From the NCBI GenBank assembly GCA_921293015.1, contig OV121096.1, positions 12,589,000 through 12,652,999 on the forward strand: a stretch of DNA of 64,000 bases, written 5' to 3'. The position numbers and the translations under genes are program-made. The notes beneath the pieces are model-generated. The model was given only the letters and a program-made list of their open reading frames with translations. It had not been told where the DNA came from and made no database searches. This DNA comes from Phorcus lineatus. Taxonomy: Eukaryota; Mollusca; Gastropoda; Trochida; Trochidae. This document shows, piece after piece, positions 1 to 23,651 of the stretch. Position 1 is the stretch's first letter. Every line of letters starts with the position of its first letter.

Positions 1-3000
1 AACCAATCTATCCAGAATCACAATGTTTAGAGGACATTCAAAACATACCTTATTCCTATTTTCTGTAAACTGAAACTGACTGTTGAAGCGACAGCATTTT
101 ATGATAAGTTTTACCTACATATTGTCTATATATACCTATATCCTGAAACCAAACCTCAAAGTGATCTACATTAAACCATATACAAAGGCAATTTTACAGG
201 GTCGTGCTAGATTGGGTGCCTACACATCCTGTTGTGTGTATGTTAATGACAGGTAAGTCATAGGTGTAAAAGCAAATGAGACTCCCACACACGAACACTG
301 CACCCTCAAGACCGATGTTCCCACCTTGTAAAGAGTGTCCCAACAGTCTGCGCAGGGATTAGCCACATTTGGCCTCATACATAAACTTAGTTTTTAATTT
401 TTTTTAACTTATTAAGTTAGTTAAAATTTGGAAAATTTTTATTCTTGTGATCAAGATTTATAAGCATTGCTTTGACTTTTGGAAAGGCAACAGAAAAAAG
501 ACATAATTTTATAACTCTAAATGGTTTATATTCTTTATTACACTTTAGACTCACATATGTGAGTTTGACCTTCAATCTTTTTTTCACACTATAATATTTT
601 GTTTTTACAATCACAGAATTGGTTCATGAAATTAACCAAAACAAAAAATCCTATTACCATTCCAGCTTGGCCATTGAGGACGAGAGAAAAATTTTAGGTG
701 GAATTTATTTGGTAAGGATACGAGTTGAAAAAAATCATAAATAGTTTATTCTAAGTTTATTTCTGAAGCTGACATTGTTTAAGGGATATTCTTCATAAAG
801 CATCATTCAGCAGTTCCTGTTGTATATAAGACAAAAACTTTTACACAACATTGACATGAAAGACATTTCAAACATGACTATTGATCTTTGGTTGCTGAAT
901 GTGATTATGCAATGCTTTTAGGTTGTAAAACAGGATTTAATTACCTTCAGGTATAGAATATCTATGAGTATCATTCAGTCCTAATGATAGATTTATGACA
1001 TGACTGTAGCAATATTCATTTAAAAATTGAAGTGGATTGGTTGTATTATTTCACATCAATCCAACCATGTTAAAATTGAATTCAATGAGTGGATATCTGA
1101 AATCTAGATCGAAAGCTGTTAACAATGGTTTAATTACATTATATACATTATATACACAATTCTAATGACAGGAACCAAAAATCAAATGTAAATTTTCAGT
1201 CGAAACAATAACCCAGCTAACATTTAGGGTTAATGACCCTCTTCTAAACAAACAGAAAGCCTCCCATTGGGACCAGCACTATTTACTCATGGAATGCTTG
1301 TATTTGCCATCTGAGACAGTGAGGAAATTCACGTTCAACTTCTTAATGAAGGGATTGCCGAGCAAATAGCTCCGTCTCTCTGCTAACTTGTCACGATAAA
1401 TGCTACTGTATCTTGTAACATGAGGTCACATGGGGTCACTAAGACACGTCTGTTTCGCTCCACTGCCCACATTATCCGTCTATGTTCAGGTAAAGCTGAC
1501 ACATTTTTTATGGCTTTTATATGAACCAAATTGTTTTTATTTTGAAATACAAATAAAGATCCAAAAATCAATCTAAATTGATGTTACTTTTCAAGGTAAG
1601 TCATAATATCATTGATCATTGGTGGTCAGAATGTTGAATGTATGTACAACATGACTGTTTTAATCTTTGTGTTGAATATGACAGATAAAGATCACCTCTA
1701 GGTATGTCCAACTATACCTTTCATTAGATAATGTTTACAAAAGTGTATTTCTCAGAATAAGTAATTAAAGTATTTTGAAGATTTTACCCAAAGACAGTAT
1801 CTTTGAAAAGTAGTATTCAACATTAACTCTGCCAAGTTAGAGACAATGTAGGCCTAGTGATCAATTGCTTCCATTCATTATATATTGATCACTACCGACC
1901 ACGATCTTGACAAACACTGTCATGCCAGGTCAATAGTCAGTGGTATTTGTTTATAAACTGTAGCTAAACTTCACATACATTGGTGTAAGTACATACATTT
2001 AGGATAAGAGAAATAATGCACTGATACCAATTCGACAAAGCAATGATAGAGTCGTTATGTGACATCGTTCGATGAATTATTATGATGTCACTTAGCCTAT
2101 ATTATTTAAATCGTTTATATAAGAGGTATGTAAGCAGACGAATAACAAACGCATAAAGAATTGCATATCACAATAATGAAATGTATTATCTCCAGTCACA
2201 TAACAATCCTCCATTGACAAGAATACCCTGAAAGCTCGAACTGTCAAATTGTCAACAGTTACTATCGCTATCAAAACACCGGTTGCAGACGACGCGTTTT
2301 GGCACTCTCGATTCGTCTCTCTCAACCATATTATTACAGTGTTGTGAACACAAAATTAATACATTTGAAAATAATTTCTTACTAAAACACTTACCACACA
2401 AGAATACTACCAAAAAGTCCGACCTTCCGTGTTGACAAGTACACGTTTGTAAAAGATTGCAGCTTACACACAACACGAGTGCCTCAAAACCGGAAGTGAC
2501 ACGTGTCGCCATTGTATTATCCATCCGCAATATAAAGTAGTTCTATGATTAACGCTGTTTCTACTTCAGATAAGGAAAATCATGCATTCAACTGCATTGA
2601 TCAGTTTGACAAGAAGCTGAAATAAATATGCTTTTATTTATTTTGTAAATTGTAAATTGTGGCGTATGAATACTCTGTGAAGTTCCATGGAACTTGAATA
2701 AGGCACGTTCTCTTATTAAAGGGAAAGAACTATTGCAATAAAAAATAAGTGGGCGTGTCGAGTCTTGTAAACTAATAATCTGACAGTAAATAGTGATATG
2801 TTATGTACCTACTACCTTTGTAATGTGATACGTAAGATATTAATATATATTTTACTTATTCGTCTGATCGTTTGTCGATAATTTGGAAAATGAAGTACTT
2901 CATTTAATTCATTTCCCAAAAGGCACCGCAACATTTTAAAATATTGTTTTATAAGTCATATTTTCCAAATTGATATATGTTTAGGCATTCTTCTTTTCGA

Positions 3001-4260
3001 GGGTAAAACCTCGAATATATCTGTAGTTGTAGAAATAAATGTAACACATAAGTAAAAACTTCATACATGTAAATGCGAGCATATTTGTCCGAACACATTT
3101 AATTATTCGAGAATTGGGAATTGATTTGCGTGACTGCTCAACCGAACTTAGTACGTATAGAACTCCTTACATTGATTTGAACATATTGTTTTGAAATAGG
3201 TTACATGTGTTTTCTTCAGTAGTGAGTAACTTTATTCACTTAAAAAAGTAGACAGTGCCTTTAATCCAGGTAAAAGGTAATTAATAAATTTATTTGATTG
3301 ACCCTGCTTTAACACAAGTAGTTTTAACTTTAAAAGGATATATATATATATTTCGTATAATTCATGTTCTTTGAAAAAGTTTTTTTAAAATGAAAACAAA
3401 CAAACAATAAACCTGTAAAATGCTTTAAAAGAATAATTATCTTTAATATTAATTATATATAATTATCTATATTTAGCAAAACAAAAGAAGTAAATAATAA
3501 TAGCCTATGTAACCTAATTACCTATCATGTGTTAAATATTTAATAGCTATATATCGTTCAGACGGGTGAAAATCATGACGTCATTACCGCAGGTTAATCA
3601 GGAAGTTAAATGCGGGTGGGGATAAAGGGGGTCTTTCTTTAGGTATTAAGGAAGTTGAATTATCACGAAGTCTACATACGAGTGTGTGCGTGCACTATGA
3701 AATATACTGAACGTATCGGTACAAGTGGTCCTCTTACCCTCAAAATCTATAATTGAAGAAATAGGACCGAGTCACTCTTTCAATAGTGTTACGCATGCAT
3801 ACATTGTCAAACGTCTTCTTGGTATACACAGAACACTTTACTTTGCTTATCATTACATTTAAAAATCTTGCATAGGTCCAGGCATATGTCATTCTTCTTG
3901 AAGTTGTATGAATACTATATATGTTCTTATCACAAAGGTTGATATTTCAGCCTCCGTAGTTTTTCAAAAAAATCTGTGTGTGTGTGTCATAAATGATCAC
4001 CTTTAACTTGAATTTACAATTTTGCACAACTACGTTAAATCCCTTATATAATTATTGTCAAAGAGTATTTATTATCTTTTTTTAAACTTTCTCTTAATAA
4101 ATGCACAGTTCACATATATTTTATAATATTTCAGTGAAAATAGAGCAACGGCATTCAACATTTACAGAAGACATAATCGCACGCCCCATTTATAAGCAGA
4201 TTTGTAATACGACCTTATATACACTACTACAAAACTGTCTATTTGTCGGGTACAGATATC
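1..4260. other. AT-rich stretch without recognised genes
   Basis: Only short open frames (under about 95 codons) occur here and none resembles a known protein or has a convincing chain of splice sites. The sequence is AT-rich with short simple runs, for example alternating TA near 3,340 and TG near 3,977. I see nothing here that can be annotated as a gene or a defined mobile element. Confidence 0.5.
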
Positions 4261-4264
4261 AAAG

Positions 4265-4460
4265 GGACACAGAGTATGTTGCTGGGTTCAAATATGTCAA
4301 ACTTTATAAATAGTGTTATTTGATTGAAAATTAGCATTAAAGCTGATCTGTTCAGTATAGTGACAATAAACAGGTTAAGTCGAGATTCGTAAACGAGAAC
4401 CGGATAATGGTGCGCACCGATTACTCAAACGTAATTTTGGAAACTTATTTACAGTTAAAA
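4265..4460 (+). repeat. Dispersed repeat, copy 1
   Basis: This copy shares an ordered set of short blocks with copies near 5,515-5,700, 12,090-12,275, 22,520-22,700 and 35,095-35,300, and with the interior of the MITE at 8,526-9,002. The blocks are AGAGTATGTTG, then a TGGTGTTATTT-like block, then GTGACAAT, then an AACCGGAYAATG-like block, then CAAACGTAATTTTGG. The copies lie in both orientations. The family probably consists of non-autonomous DNA elements related to the TTAA MITE at 8,526, but only that copy shows clear terminal inverted repeats. Confidence 0.5.
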
Positions 4461-5512
4461 CAAAGACAACTAAACGTTGGTAGTGCTTATTAGGTCATTC
4501 AAAAGACGTATATACGTCTTGGGGCCATTTAACTAACATATATGTAAATGAGACACAGAGTTTTTAAAGATTTAAATAGAAAGTAAGAAAATATAATAAT
4601 TTTGCGCATTTTAGAGATAGTTATGTAAATTTAGAAAGGCGATTTGAATTATACTAAGCATACATGGTATTTTGACACTAATTTAAGCCACTTTCAAAAG
4701 TTATCAAACACACTCTGTATCGCTTTAAGTTAATTTGATAAAGTTTTTCGAGTCAGCCGTGTACATTGCTTGGCTTTAGAATAAGAACACCGTACATGGC
4801 CTTAAATATTTACAGTGTCACTATTATGTAATTCTCGATAGGAACACCTTCTCATAAGTTTTGTAATATGTTTTCATTAATTTTCATATACATAGTCTCC
4901 TCAAGCGTTTGAACTGATATGAAATGCTGTTCGATCGAGAGGCAATAATGACTAAACGTAATGAATAGGCTTTTACGCAACGAATAAAGCTACTTTTTTA
5001 TTTGGTATTTTTTGAAAATTTATATCTCGCATCCATAAATAAAACGATTCAGAAAAGTACGGGGCTGGCAGTTTTCCAAAAATTAACTGAGTACTCAGTG
5101 AGACCCAATATAATGTTATGATTGAGTTGCAAAATTGACGCCGGAAGCCAACTCATATACGGCATGATGTTGTTAGAATAACTGTCGCATGGTTATCACG
5201 TGCAACACGTGCTTTGTACATGACAGCTGATGTGAAATAGACTTTAAACATTGTTAATTAAATAGAGATCGACATTTCTTATTTTAGGCTCGACTGAATT
5301 TAGTAATTTATCTAAATATCGCCCATGTTATTTATTTCGCTGTATATACTACTTTCAGCTCTGGAGGTAGGCCTATAAATGAAACGTAGATGATGATTTC
5401 ATACATCGACAAATTACATGTTATACGTGACATGTTTCCTCTCCTGTATTCCTTACACATTTATGACATTTGGAGTCAGGAGACGTAACTAGTTGTTAAT
5501 GACTGAATGGGT

Positions 5513-5705
5513 AAAGAGTATGTTGTTGAAATCAAACTTCATAAATGGTGTTATTCTATCGAGAATTAGTGGTTGTATCTGAAAACGACCATCTTAATGC
5601 TTATTAGTTCAGTATGGTGACATTAAATAAGTTCAATTTGTGATTTGTAGCCGAAAACCGGACAATGACGGGTGCCACTGACTCAAACTTTACCTGGGAA
5701 ACTTA
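5513..5705 (+). repeat. Dispersed repeat, copy 2
   Basis: It has the same block order as the copy at 4,265: AGAGTATGTTGTTG, TGGTGTTATTC, GTGACATTAA, AACCGGACAATG, then CAAACTTTACC. Diverged similarity may continue past 5,705 into sequence resembling the downstream flank of the first copy, so the two may be an old local duplication. Confidence 0.45.
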
Positions 5706-6039
5706 GTTATAGCAGAAAGAGAAAGACAAAAATGGCATTAGTAATTATAAGTTATTCAAATAATTTACATGTAAATGGGACGCTGAATTTCAACCTTTTA
5801 ACATTAACTGTTTTTTTCGGTTGTCAGTGAAAACAAGAACATGTCATTTTGGAATTTAGAGATATAGTTGCAAGATTAGGGCTACTAAAGACATATGTTA
5901 CATGTATTTTTGGCTGTTATTTCATCTACACAAACATCTTTTTAAAAATTATGAAACATACCTGAGTCATTTTAAATATATACTAACTGTTTACAGGACC
6001 ACTTGGTTGGGTACATTTAAGTGTTATACATAGATATAG

Positions 6040-6520
6040 ATATAATTATAGATAAAAGAGACAGACAAAAGTGGCACTCTGATATGTATAATGACAAAGT
6101 TAATAGAAATGGAAATAAACTAAGAACATATAGGACATATAAACAAGATATCGAAACTTCAAATTATTTAAAGATTTCTCTCACTAGACAACAAAGAAGT
6201 TTGCTAGCCTCATTACACTGTGGAAACCTTCCCCTTGGAGTAGAAAGTGGCAGGTATCCCAAGCCTGTAACCTCCTATAAGATAGACTCTGTCAACTATG
6301 TCATGGACAGTTGATAGAAGATGAAGTACATTTTGTTGTGGTCCGTGAATTCTATAAAGATCTAAAATAATGTTTAATTGATAAATGTAATATTTTCTAT
6401 AATCTCTGTGATTTATTTGCCCTAGATAAATGTAAGTGGATAATGTCATCAGAAGTCATCCAGTTTGAATTGGCAAGATATATTTTAAAAACTTACCATA
6501 AAAGGCACCTCGCTCTAAAA
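6040..6520 (+). pseudogene. Degenerate LINE ORF2 C-terminal fragment
   Basis: The open frame at 6,021-6,314 matches the C-terminal part of the LINE at 22,798-23,651 block by block: NGNKLRTYRTYK here against NGGNKLRLYRGFK there, then a block ending SGRYPKP against TGRYSNTP. The frame then breaks at about 6,315. Similarity continues in another frame (an EDEVHFV-like block where the other copy has EDETHVLLHC). It is an old, frameshifted, 5'-truncated non-LTR retrotransposon remnant on the plus strand and is not expected to make protein. Confidence 0.6.
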
Positions 6521-6589
6521 TAATTCTCATAATGTATCCCATAACAAACATTAGTATCTTTTTATCATCAATGTACATGTGAAAAAATT

Positions 6590-6930
6590 ATGGTATGTAT
6601 GAAGTATTACACATGTGTTGTTACGTATGAGTTTACATGTTTATGTGTGTATGTGTTCTATATGGATGTGCACGTATCCTTTGGGTTACCATGTATGCAT
6701 GTGCATTTAAACACATGTAGCTGTGTACATTAGATGTTTAAATGTTTGTTTGAATGGGTATGTATGTCTTAATTCATGTGGATGTATTTATACATGTTTG
6801 TTTGATTGTGTATGTATGTATGTATTATGTATGTATGTATTATGTATGTGTACATATATGTACGTATGTATTTATATATATACGCAGGCATGTGGTTATG
6901 TATGTGTGAATGTATATCTTTGTATGTAAT
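6590..6930. repeat. Degenerate TATG/TGTA microsatellite
   Basis: This stretch is dominated by imperfect TGTATG, TATGTA and ATGTGT repeats, especially at 6,790-6,930. It lies shortly after the degenerate LINE fragment, so it may have grown from that element's simple-repeat tail, as the ATCT tail of the LINE copy at 23,651 suggests. The open frames over it on both strands are low-complexity translations. Confidence 0.6.
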
Positions 6931-8009
6931 TTGAATAATCATTTTAGAATATGTTTTATTGCATTTAATGTATTTGTATGATTCAGGTGTCATTTCGGCC
7001 TATAATGATTTTTTAAATCAAATCTAACACATGACACTGTGATAAACTATATCATTATCATTATTATTTTTTCCCCCTATTCTCATTTACATTTTTGTTT
7101 ATTTAGTGAAGGTTCATGAGGTAAACATACGTATCTTGAAATTTATCTTGAAATAACAATTTCGATTTTTTAAAAGAGTTTGTTAAAGGTATAAATAATG
7201 CTTATCAAATTTTGGATTTGCATATATTTCAAATTTTAATGTCATGTCCATACCTATCCCACAAAGGAAATTTTTATAATCGATATGAACAATTATCTAC
7301 AGAGGATGAATTTACTGGTTATCCTTTCTATAAACAAAAGGTCACTGGCAATGATTTTATGTGCGCTTTACTACAATGAAGCTATGCAAGGCTTGAACAT
7401 AGTTCATTTAATATAAGTACAAGCATGTACATTCCTTATTTTTGGTGAATCGATTCAATCTTCATGATCATGCCTAACTATTAACATTTTCAGTTTTTAC
7501 AAGTCGTTCTCACTTTTTCAAAAACCTGAAACGCGAACTATACACAAAGAAATGGCTATGGTGTTCTGGGAATATGATGATAAATCGACTACTCCCGGTA
7601 TAACAATCGCTTATTCATTGACTGATTTACTGATAACTCCGCCATAAATGCGACATACAAAAAAATTCTTTTATCATGAATGATACCAGGCTAACAAGAA
7701 ACACTTTTTTAACCAAAAAAAGACAAAAAAGATCTTCAATGTTATTAATTTTGAATACATTTGAGTTTCTTGGAGTTTAATCTGTTTATCGAACACTTCC
7801 TCTCCAATTAGAAAAGGCATTACCATTTAAAGTGGCCATCTTTTTCAAAGGTCAATTTTATTCATAAATATTCACTTTATTTTGAAGGGTCATAGTGCTT
7901 TAAATGACGACCTTTGTTAAAAGACCATTACTTAAGTATCATCACTTTAACCTAAAGAATGCCGATTCATTTTCCATTTCAAGGTGAAAATTACCTTAAA
8001 AAAACCCTA

Positions 8010-8027
8010 ACCCCCCCCCCCCCCCCC
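8010..8027. repeat. Poly(C) run
   Basis: An uninterrupted run of about 17 cytosines follows an AAAACCCTAAC lead-in. It is a simple mononucleotide repeat. Confidence 0.9.
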
Positions 8028-8525
8028 AACCTTGTTTATACATTTAGACCATTCCCCTTAACTCGATGTCACTGTATGGTAAAACCTTACAAATTTCACC
8101 AAACTCAACAGTATTTCAAATCAAATCAATACAAAACATTTTTCTTATATCACATATCTCACGCCAGTCTTCTTTACTGACTAACTAGAGCCTTGCTGCT
8201 TGGCGCCAGAATTCGTGGTTTGATTGTGGCGTCTTATTCAGCGGTACGATGCAAGAACTACCTAGTTTAGATGTGATAAACTAGAAAGCTAACAGAGGAA
8301 AATTATTGAAATGAAGAAAGAATTCTAGTAGCAAATGATTATGCTTGATGTGAGATCTGCATCGTGGGGAAAATGTCTGCAATTTTTAAAACAACCATCT
8401 TCTCTAGTGACAAGTCACAAGAACAAATATTGTACAAATGTCGCCTTATACGCCTCCTGTAGCTTTGTTGATTTAACGTATTTAAGAAAAGTTCTAAACG
8501 AAAGGATGACATAAAAATCTAGGTC

Positions 8526-9002
8526 TTAAAGAGCCACTCCGCGATTTTCATAACATATTATTTACCTTTGATACGAACCTAAATGTCATATGTGGTGACA
8601 TAAAACCAAAACATCTTAACTTTTCATGTCAAAGACATATATATATGACAAATACTGGTTTTCCATGAAAATCTAAAATCGGCCTTATAAATGCACAGAG
8701 GTGTAGATATCACGTCCAAAATACATGGATACTAATTATATAACCTAACAAACACTATCATATCCTAACTGCCCTCCTGGCTGCTTTAGGTAAGTCTCCA
8801 AAATTACGTTTGACTAAATGACGTGCGCCACTGTCCGGTTTTCGATCATACTTGCGACGTTCTACCTTCATATTGTCACTGTAAAAAACAAACAAGCTTT
8901 TAAATGTGTCTTTTTGGTAACAGTCGATACTTCGCGACCAAATAACACCATTGATTAAGTCTGGCATATATGACTCCAACAACTCACGGAGTGGCTCTTT
9001 AA
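8526..9002. mobile_element. TTAA-flanked MITE with 19-bp terminal inverted repeats
   Basis: The left end reads TTAAAGAGCCACTCCGCGA. The reverse complement of the right end reads TTAAAGAGCCACTCCGTGA, so the ends are inverted repeats with one mismatch, and TTAA stands at both edges. TTAA duplication is typical of piggyBac-type elements, and 477 bp without a transposase makes this a non-autonomous copy. Its interior, read on the minus strand, contains the dispersed-repeat blocks seen near 4,265, 5,513, 12,090, 22,520 and 35,095. The 74-codon open frame on the minus strand inside it is part of the repeat and resembles no known protein. Confidence 0.75.
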
Positions 9003-10003
9003 TTGGTTCCCATACATAAGGAGAACGAGCTGTCTGTTAGTTTCAGTAGAACCACATAGGCATCAACTCGCTTTCTAGCTCCATACAGCGGTGTGTCGAG
9101 AGTAGCGTCATCGAGAGTTCTCCCGAAAAAGTAATGCCAAAACAAATAGTTGAGAATAAGATATTTTATTTGTACATGTTATAGGAAAATATAAGCTAGA
9201 GATCAACATACATTGTAAATGATAAATAATTGATTCCGTACTAATGTAAATATAATATAAGTACATGATAAAAGCAATAAACAAAAACAGTTTTTATCAT
9301 TCGTCATGGAAGAAATAAACAAGTCATTTTATAAAATGATTCTTTGAGAAATTGATGAGCAATTATTCATAGGACTTCGTATTTTTGTCACACGTGGTCT
9401 ATGTCATGTTCATATTATATCTTATTAACACTCATATCAAAATATTACAGTACACTGCAACCTTTTACACTATGCAGGTGATCCGATAATGATAGATAAA
9501 TAAATCTTTCAGTAGTACATAACTTGAAAAGTCTTAATCTTAATAATATTCATCCAGTTAATGAAAATGAAGCACATAAATACAAATAACTTAAAGGTAC
9601 AGTATACAATATTACAAGTTCTATTTTGTTCATTTAGCAGTAAAATCAAAATAGAAATCTCCAATCGTGTAATGTATCTAAAAGGTCGTATTTCCCGTTC
9701 CAACAGAGAGTCTAACTTTACCAAAATTTCTTAAAACAACGTCTGACAATTTAATTTTTTTTATTTGAATGTAAAGATATGTTACCATTTACGTAGTTAT
9801 TTTCCTTTAAATATTTAGAATTGTAAGACATATTCATAGAAGACAGCCGCGAGACCAAAACACCCTAAATCATTCCAATTCCTCTGAATCTAAAGCTGCT
9901 GTTTAAAGTTGTATAAAACTTGATCATAAGCTACTACCATTATTTTCTGAAACAATCAACAAAAGATAGAAGTGCTTAACTCAAAGTGGATTTCTCTTTT
10001 TCA

Positions 10004-21922
<11,919 letters not shown>

Positions 21923-21968
21923 ATTTCACTGCACGCTTGAGTTATCTAAGCTTCGGGTTGCGTGTTTC

Positions 21969-21980
21969 TCTTTATATAGC
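21969..21980 (-). promoter_or_regulatory. TATA box of the intact sulfatase gene
   Basis: On the minus strand the sequence reads CTATATAAAGAG about 50 nt upstream of the ATG at 21,922. The motif and the surrounding 100 bp are almost unchanged in unit 2 (near 41,598). In both copies, similarity outside exons is highest here, as expected for a core promoter with a short 5' leader. The start at 21,922 is favoured because it gives a signal peptide. Confidence 0.6.
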
Positions 21981-22519
21981 TAGTCAATAGAATCCGTCCG
22001 GCCAAAGGTCAGAAACTGGGTCGTACTTCATGTTTTGGGTCAAAATCTGGGACATTTTGAATTCAACTTTTATCTCTAGAATTTGTTTGTCGAAAAATTT
22101 TGCAACATTGTTCACATTTTGAAACATATTTATCAGTGTATGATAGATGTGTTTCAACATGTTTCATTACAGCTAAATGTTAGAGGAACTCTGTATAATA
22201 ACGGATGAACACAACACGTTATTGATAAGCTTGTGTTGTCCCAGTTTGAGATACTTATTCTTCCACAAGGAAATGGCGCTTTTAATCTACATCTTTTTTT
22301 GTCATCTACAATGTTTTTCTATCTTTTCTACTTTTTTTGGGTATGGTTTTATTACTTTAAGAAAGTTACACGTTCAAATCGCACATCTTTATCTTTTAAA
22401 TGCCATAACTATGACATTTTCTTGTTATTGATTGAAAATTAAAAACGGGCGTATAAATAATTCAGCAGCCTTCTATACCAACCTATATAGACTAATATTT
22501 CTTGTTGTGTCTGCTACAA

Positions 22520-22700
22520 AACGTTGCAAAAATTACGTTTGAGTCATTGGTACCCTCTAAAACTGTCCGGGTTTAGATCATAAATCTTGACTTTTGCCCT
22601 GTTTATTGTCAATATGATAACGGATAATCAATTAGAAATTAATTTTATAGAAACAACCACACTTCTTGTCAATGAAATAACACCATTTATGAAGTTACAC
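22520..22700 (-). repeat. Dispersed repeat, copy upstream of the intact sulfatase
   Basis: Reverse-orientation copy of the family at 4,265. It contains AAATTACGTTTGAGTCA, AACTGTCCGGGTTTAGAT, TTTATTGTCAATATG and AATAACACCATTTATGAAG. In unit 2 only its end survives near 42,040-42,060 (ATACCATTCATGAAG). Confidence 0.5.
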
Positions 22701-22797
22701 ATATTTGATCACAACGACATTCTCTGTGCCCCTTTAGAATTATGCAATCATGCATTTTAGCATTCTCTCCGTACAGAGAAAGCTCAGTCATATAAAT

Positions 22798-23651
22798 ATT
22801 TCTGTGGGCCAATACACAAGCTGAACGTAGAAAACGAAACTGGAACTGGAGGACCCACGAGAAACTCAGAAAAACAGATTTGGATCATTTCATCCCCAGA
22901 GATAACACTTTCAGCATAAACTTTATTGTATCTGAACTGTGCTCCAAAGTTATGGCGACTTTCGTTCAAGACTGGGAAGACGATCTGACAAGACAGAAGA
23001 GCAAGAAAGGCAACGGAGGGAATAAGTTGCGACTCTACAGAGGTTTTAAATCAACGATATGTCCAGAAATGTATGTTACGAGTCCTATGTCAAGAACTAA
23101 CCGCCGCGCCCTGGCGAGATTTAGATGCGGAGTCGCCCCTCTTCATATAGAAACTGGAAGGTACAGCAACACACCTGTCGACCAGAGAGTCTGTTTTTAT
23201 TGCCCTGACGCTGTGGAAGATGAGACTCACGTTCTTTTGCACTGCCCCATATACACGGATATCACATCAACCCTTTTAGAAAAGTGTGTAGCTAACTGTG
23301 ATAATTTTACCGACTTAACCGATCTACAGAAAATATGTTTTATCTTATCCAGCCCTACTGTGATGTGTTTGTGTGCCAAAACCTGCAGTCTTTTATTACA
23401 AAAACGCCAAAGTGTTTTATATGATTTTTAGATTTTTCGCTTTCATCGTATGTGTGTATATATGTCACTATTGTTTTACCATGTTTAAATTTTTGTACAT
23501 CTTTTAACAAGTATATTTTAATGTTTTATAGTCTCTCGTAACCCTCAATGGGTGGCTCACGCCGTCTATGTATTTTATGCCATTTTATTGTATGTATATA
23601 AATTGTGAGGTGAGACTCTAATAAATATATATCTATCTATCTATCTATCTA
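22798..23651 (+). mobile_element. 5'-truncated LINE with intact ORF2 C-terminus
   Basis: An open frame from the left edge to the stop at 23,431 encodes the C-terminal end of a non-LTR retrotransposon ORF2. It has a basic helix-rich stretch, then ALARFRCGVAPLHIETGRY, then a zinc-knuckle-like CFYCPDAVEDETHVLLHC (C-x2-C-x8-H-x4-C). A 3'UTR of about 220 nt follows and ends in AATAAATATAT plus an ATCT repeat tail, which serves in place of poly(A). Unit 2 lacks the insertion: homology between units is continuous up to CAGTCATATAA (22,795 and about 42,150) and then breaks here. It was therefore probably inserted after the duplication. The reverse transcriptase domain is absent, so this copy cannot move itself. 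Confidence 0.8.

Noticed and set aside
2252..2530. 92-codon cysteine-containing frame on the minus strand near 2.3 kb
   Set aside because: Its cysteines suggest a zinc ribbon at first glance, but spacing fits no family I know and no splice partners are evident.
6723..6993. Tyrosine/cysteine-rich frames on both strands
   Set aside because: They are translations of the TATG-type microsatellite.
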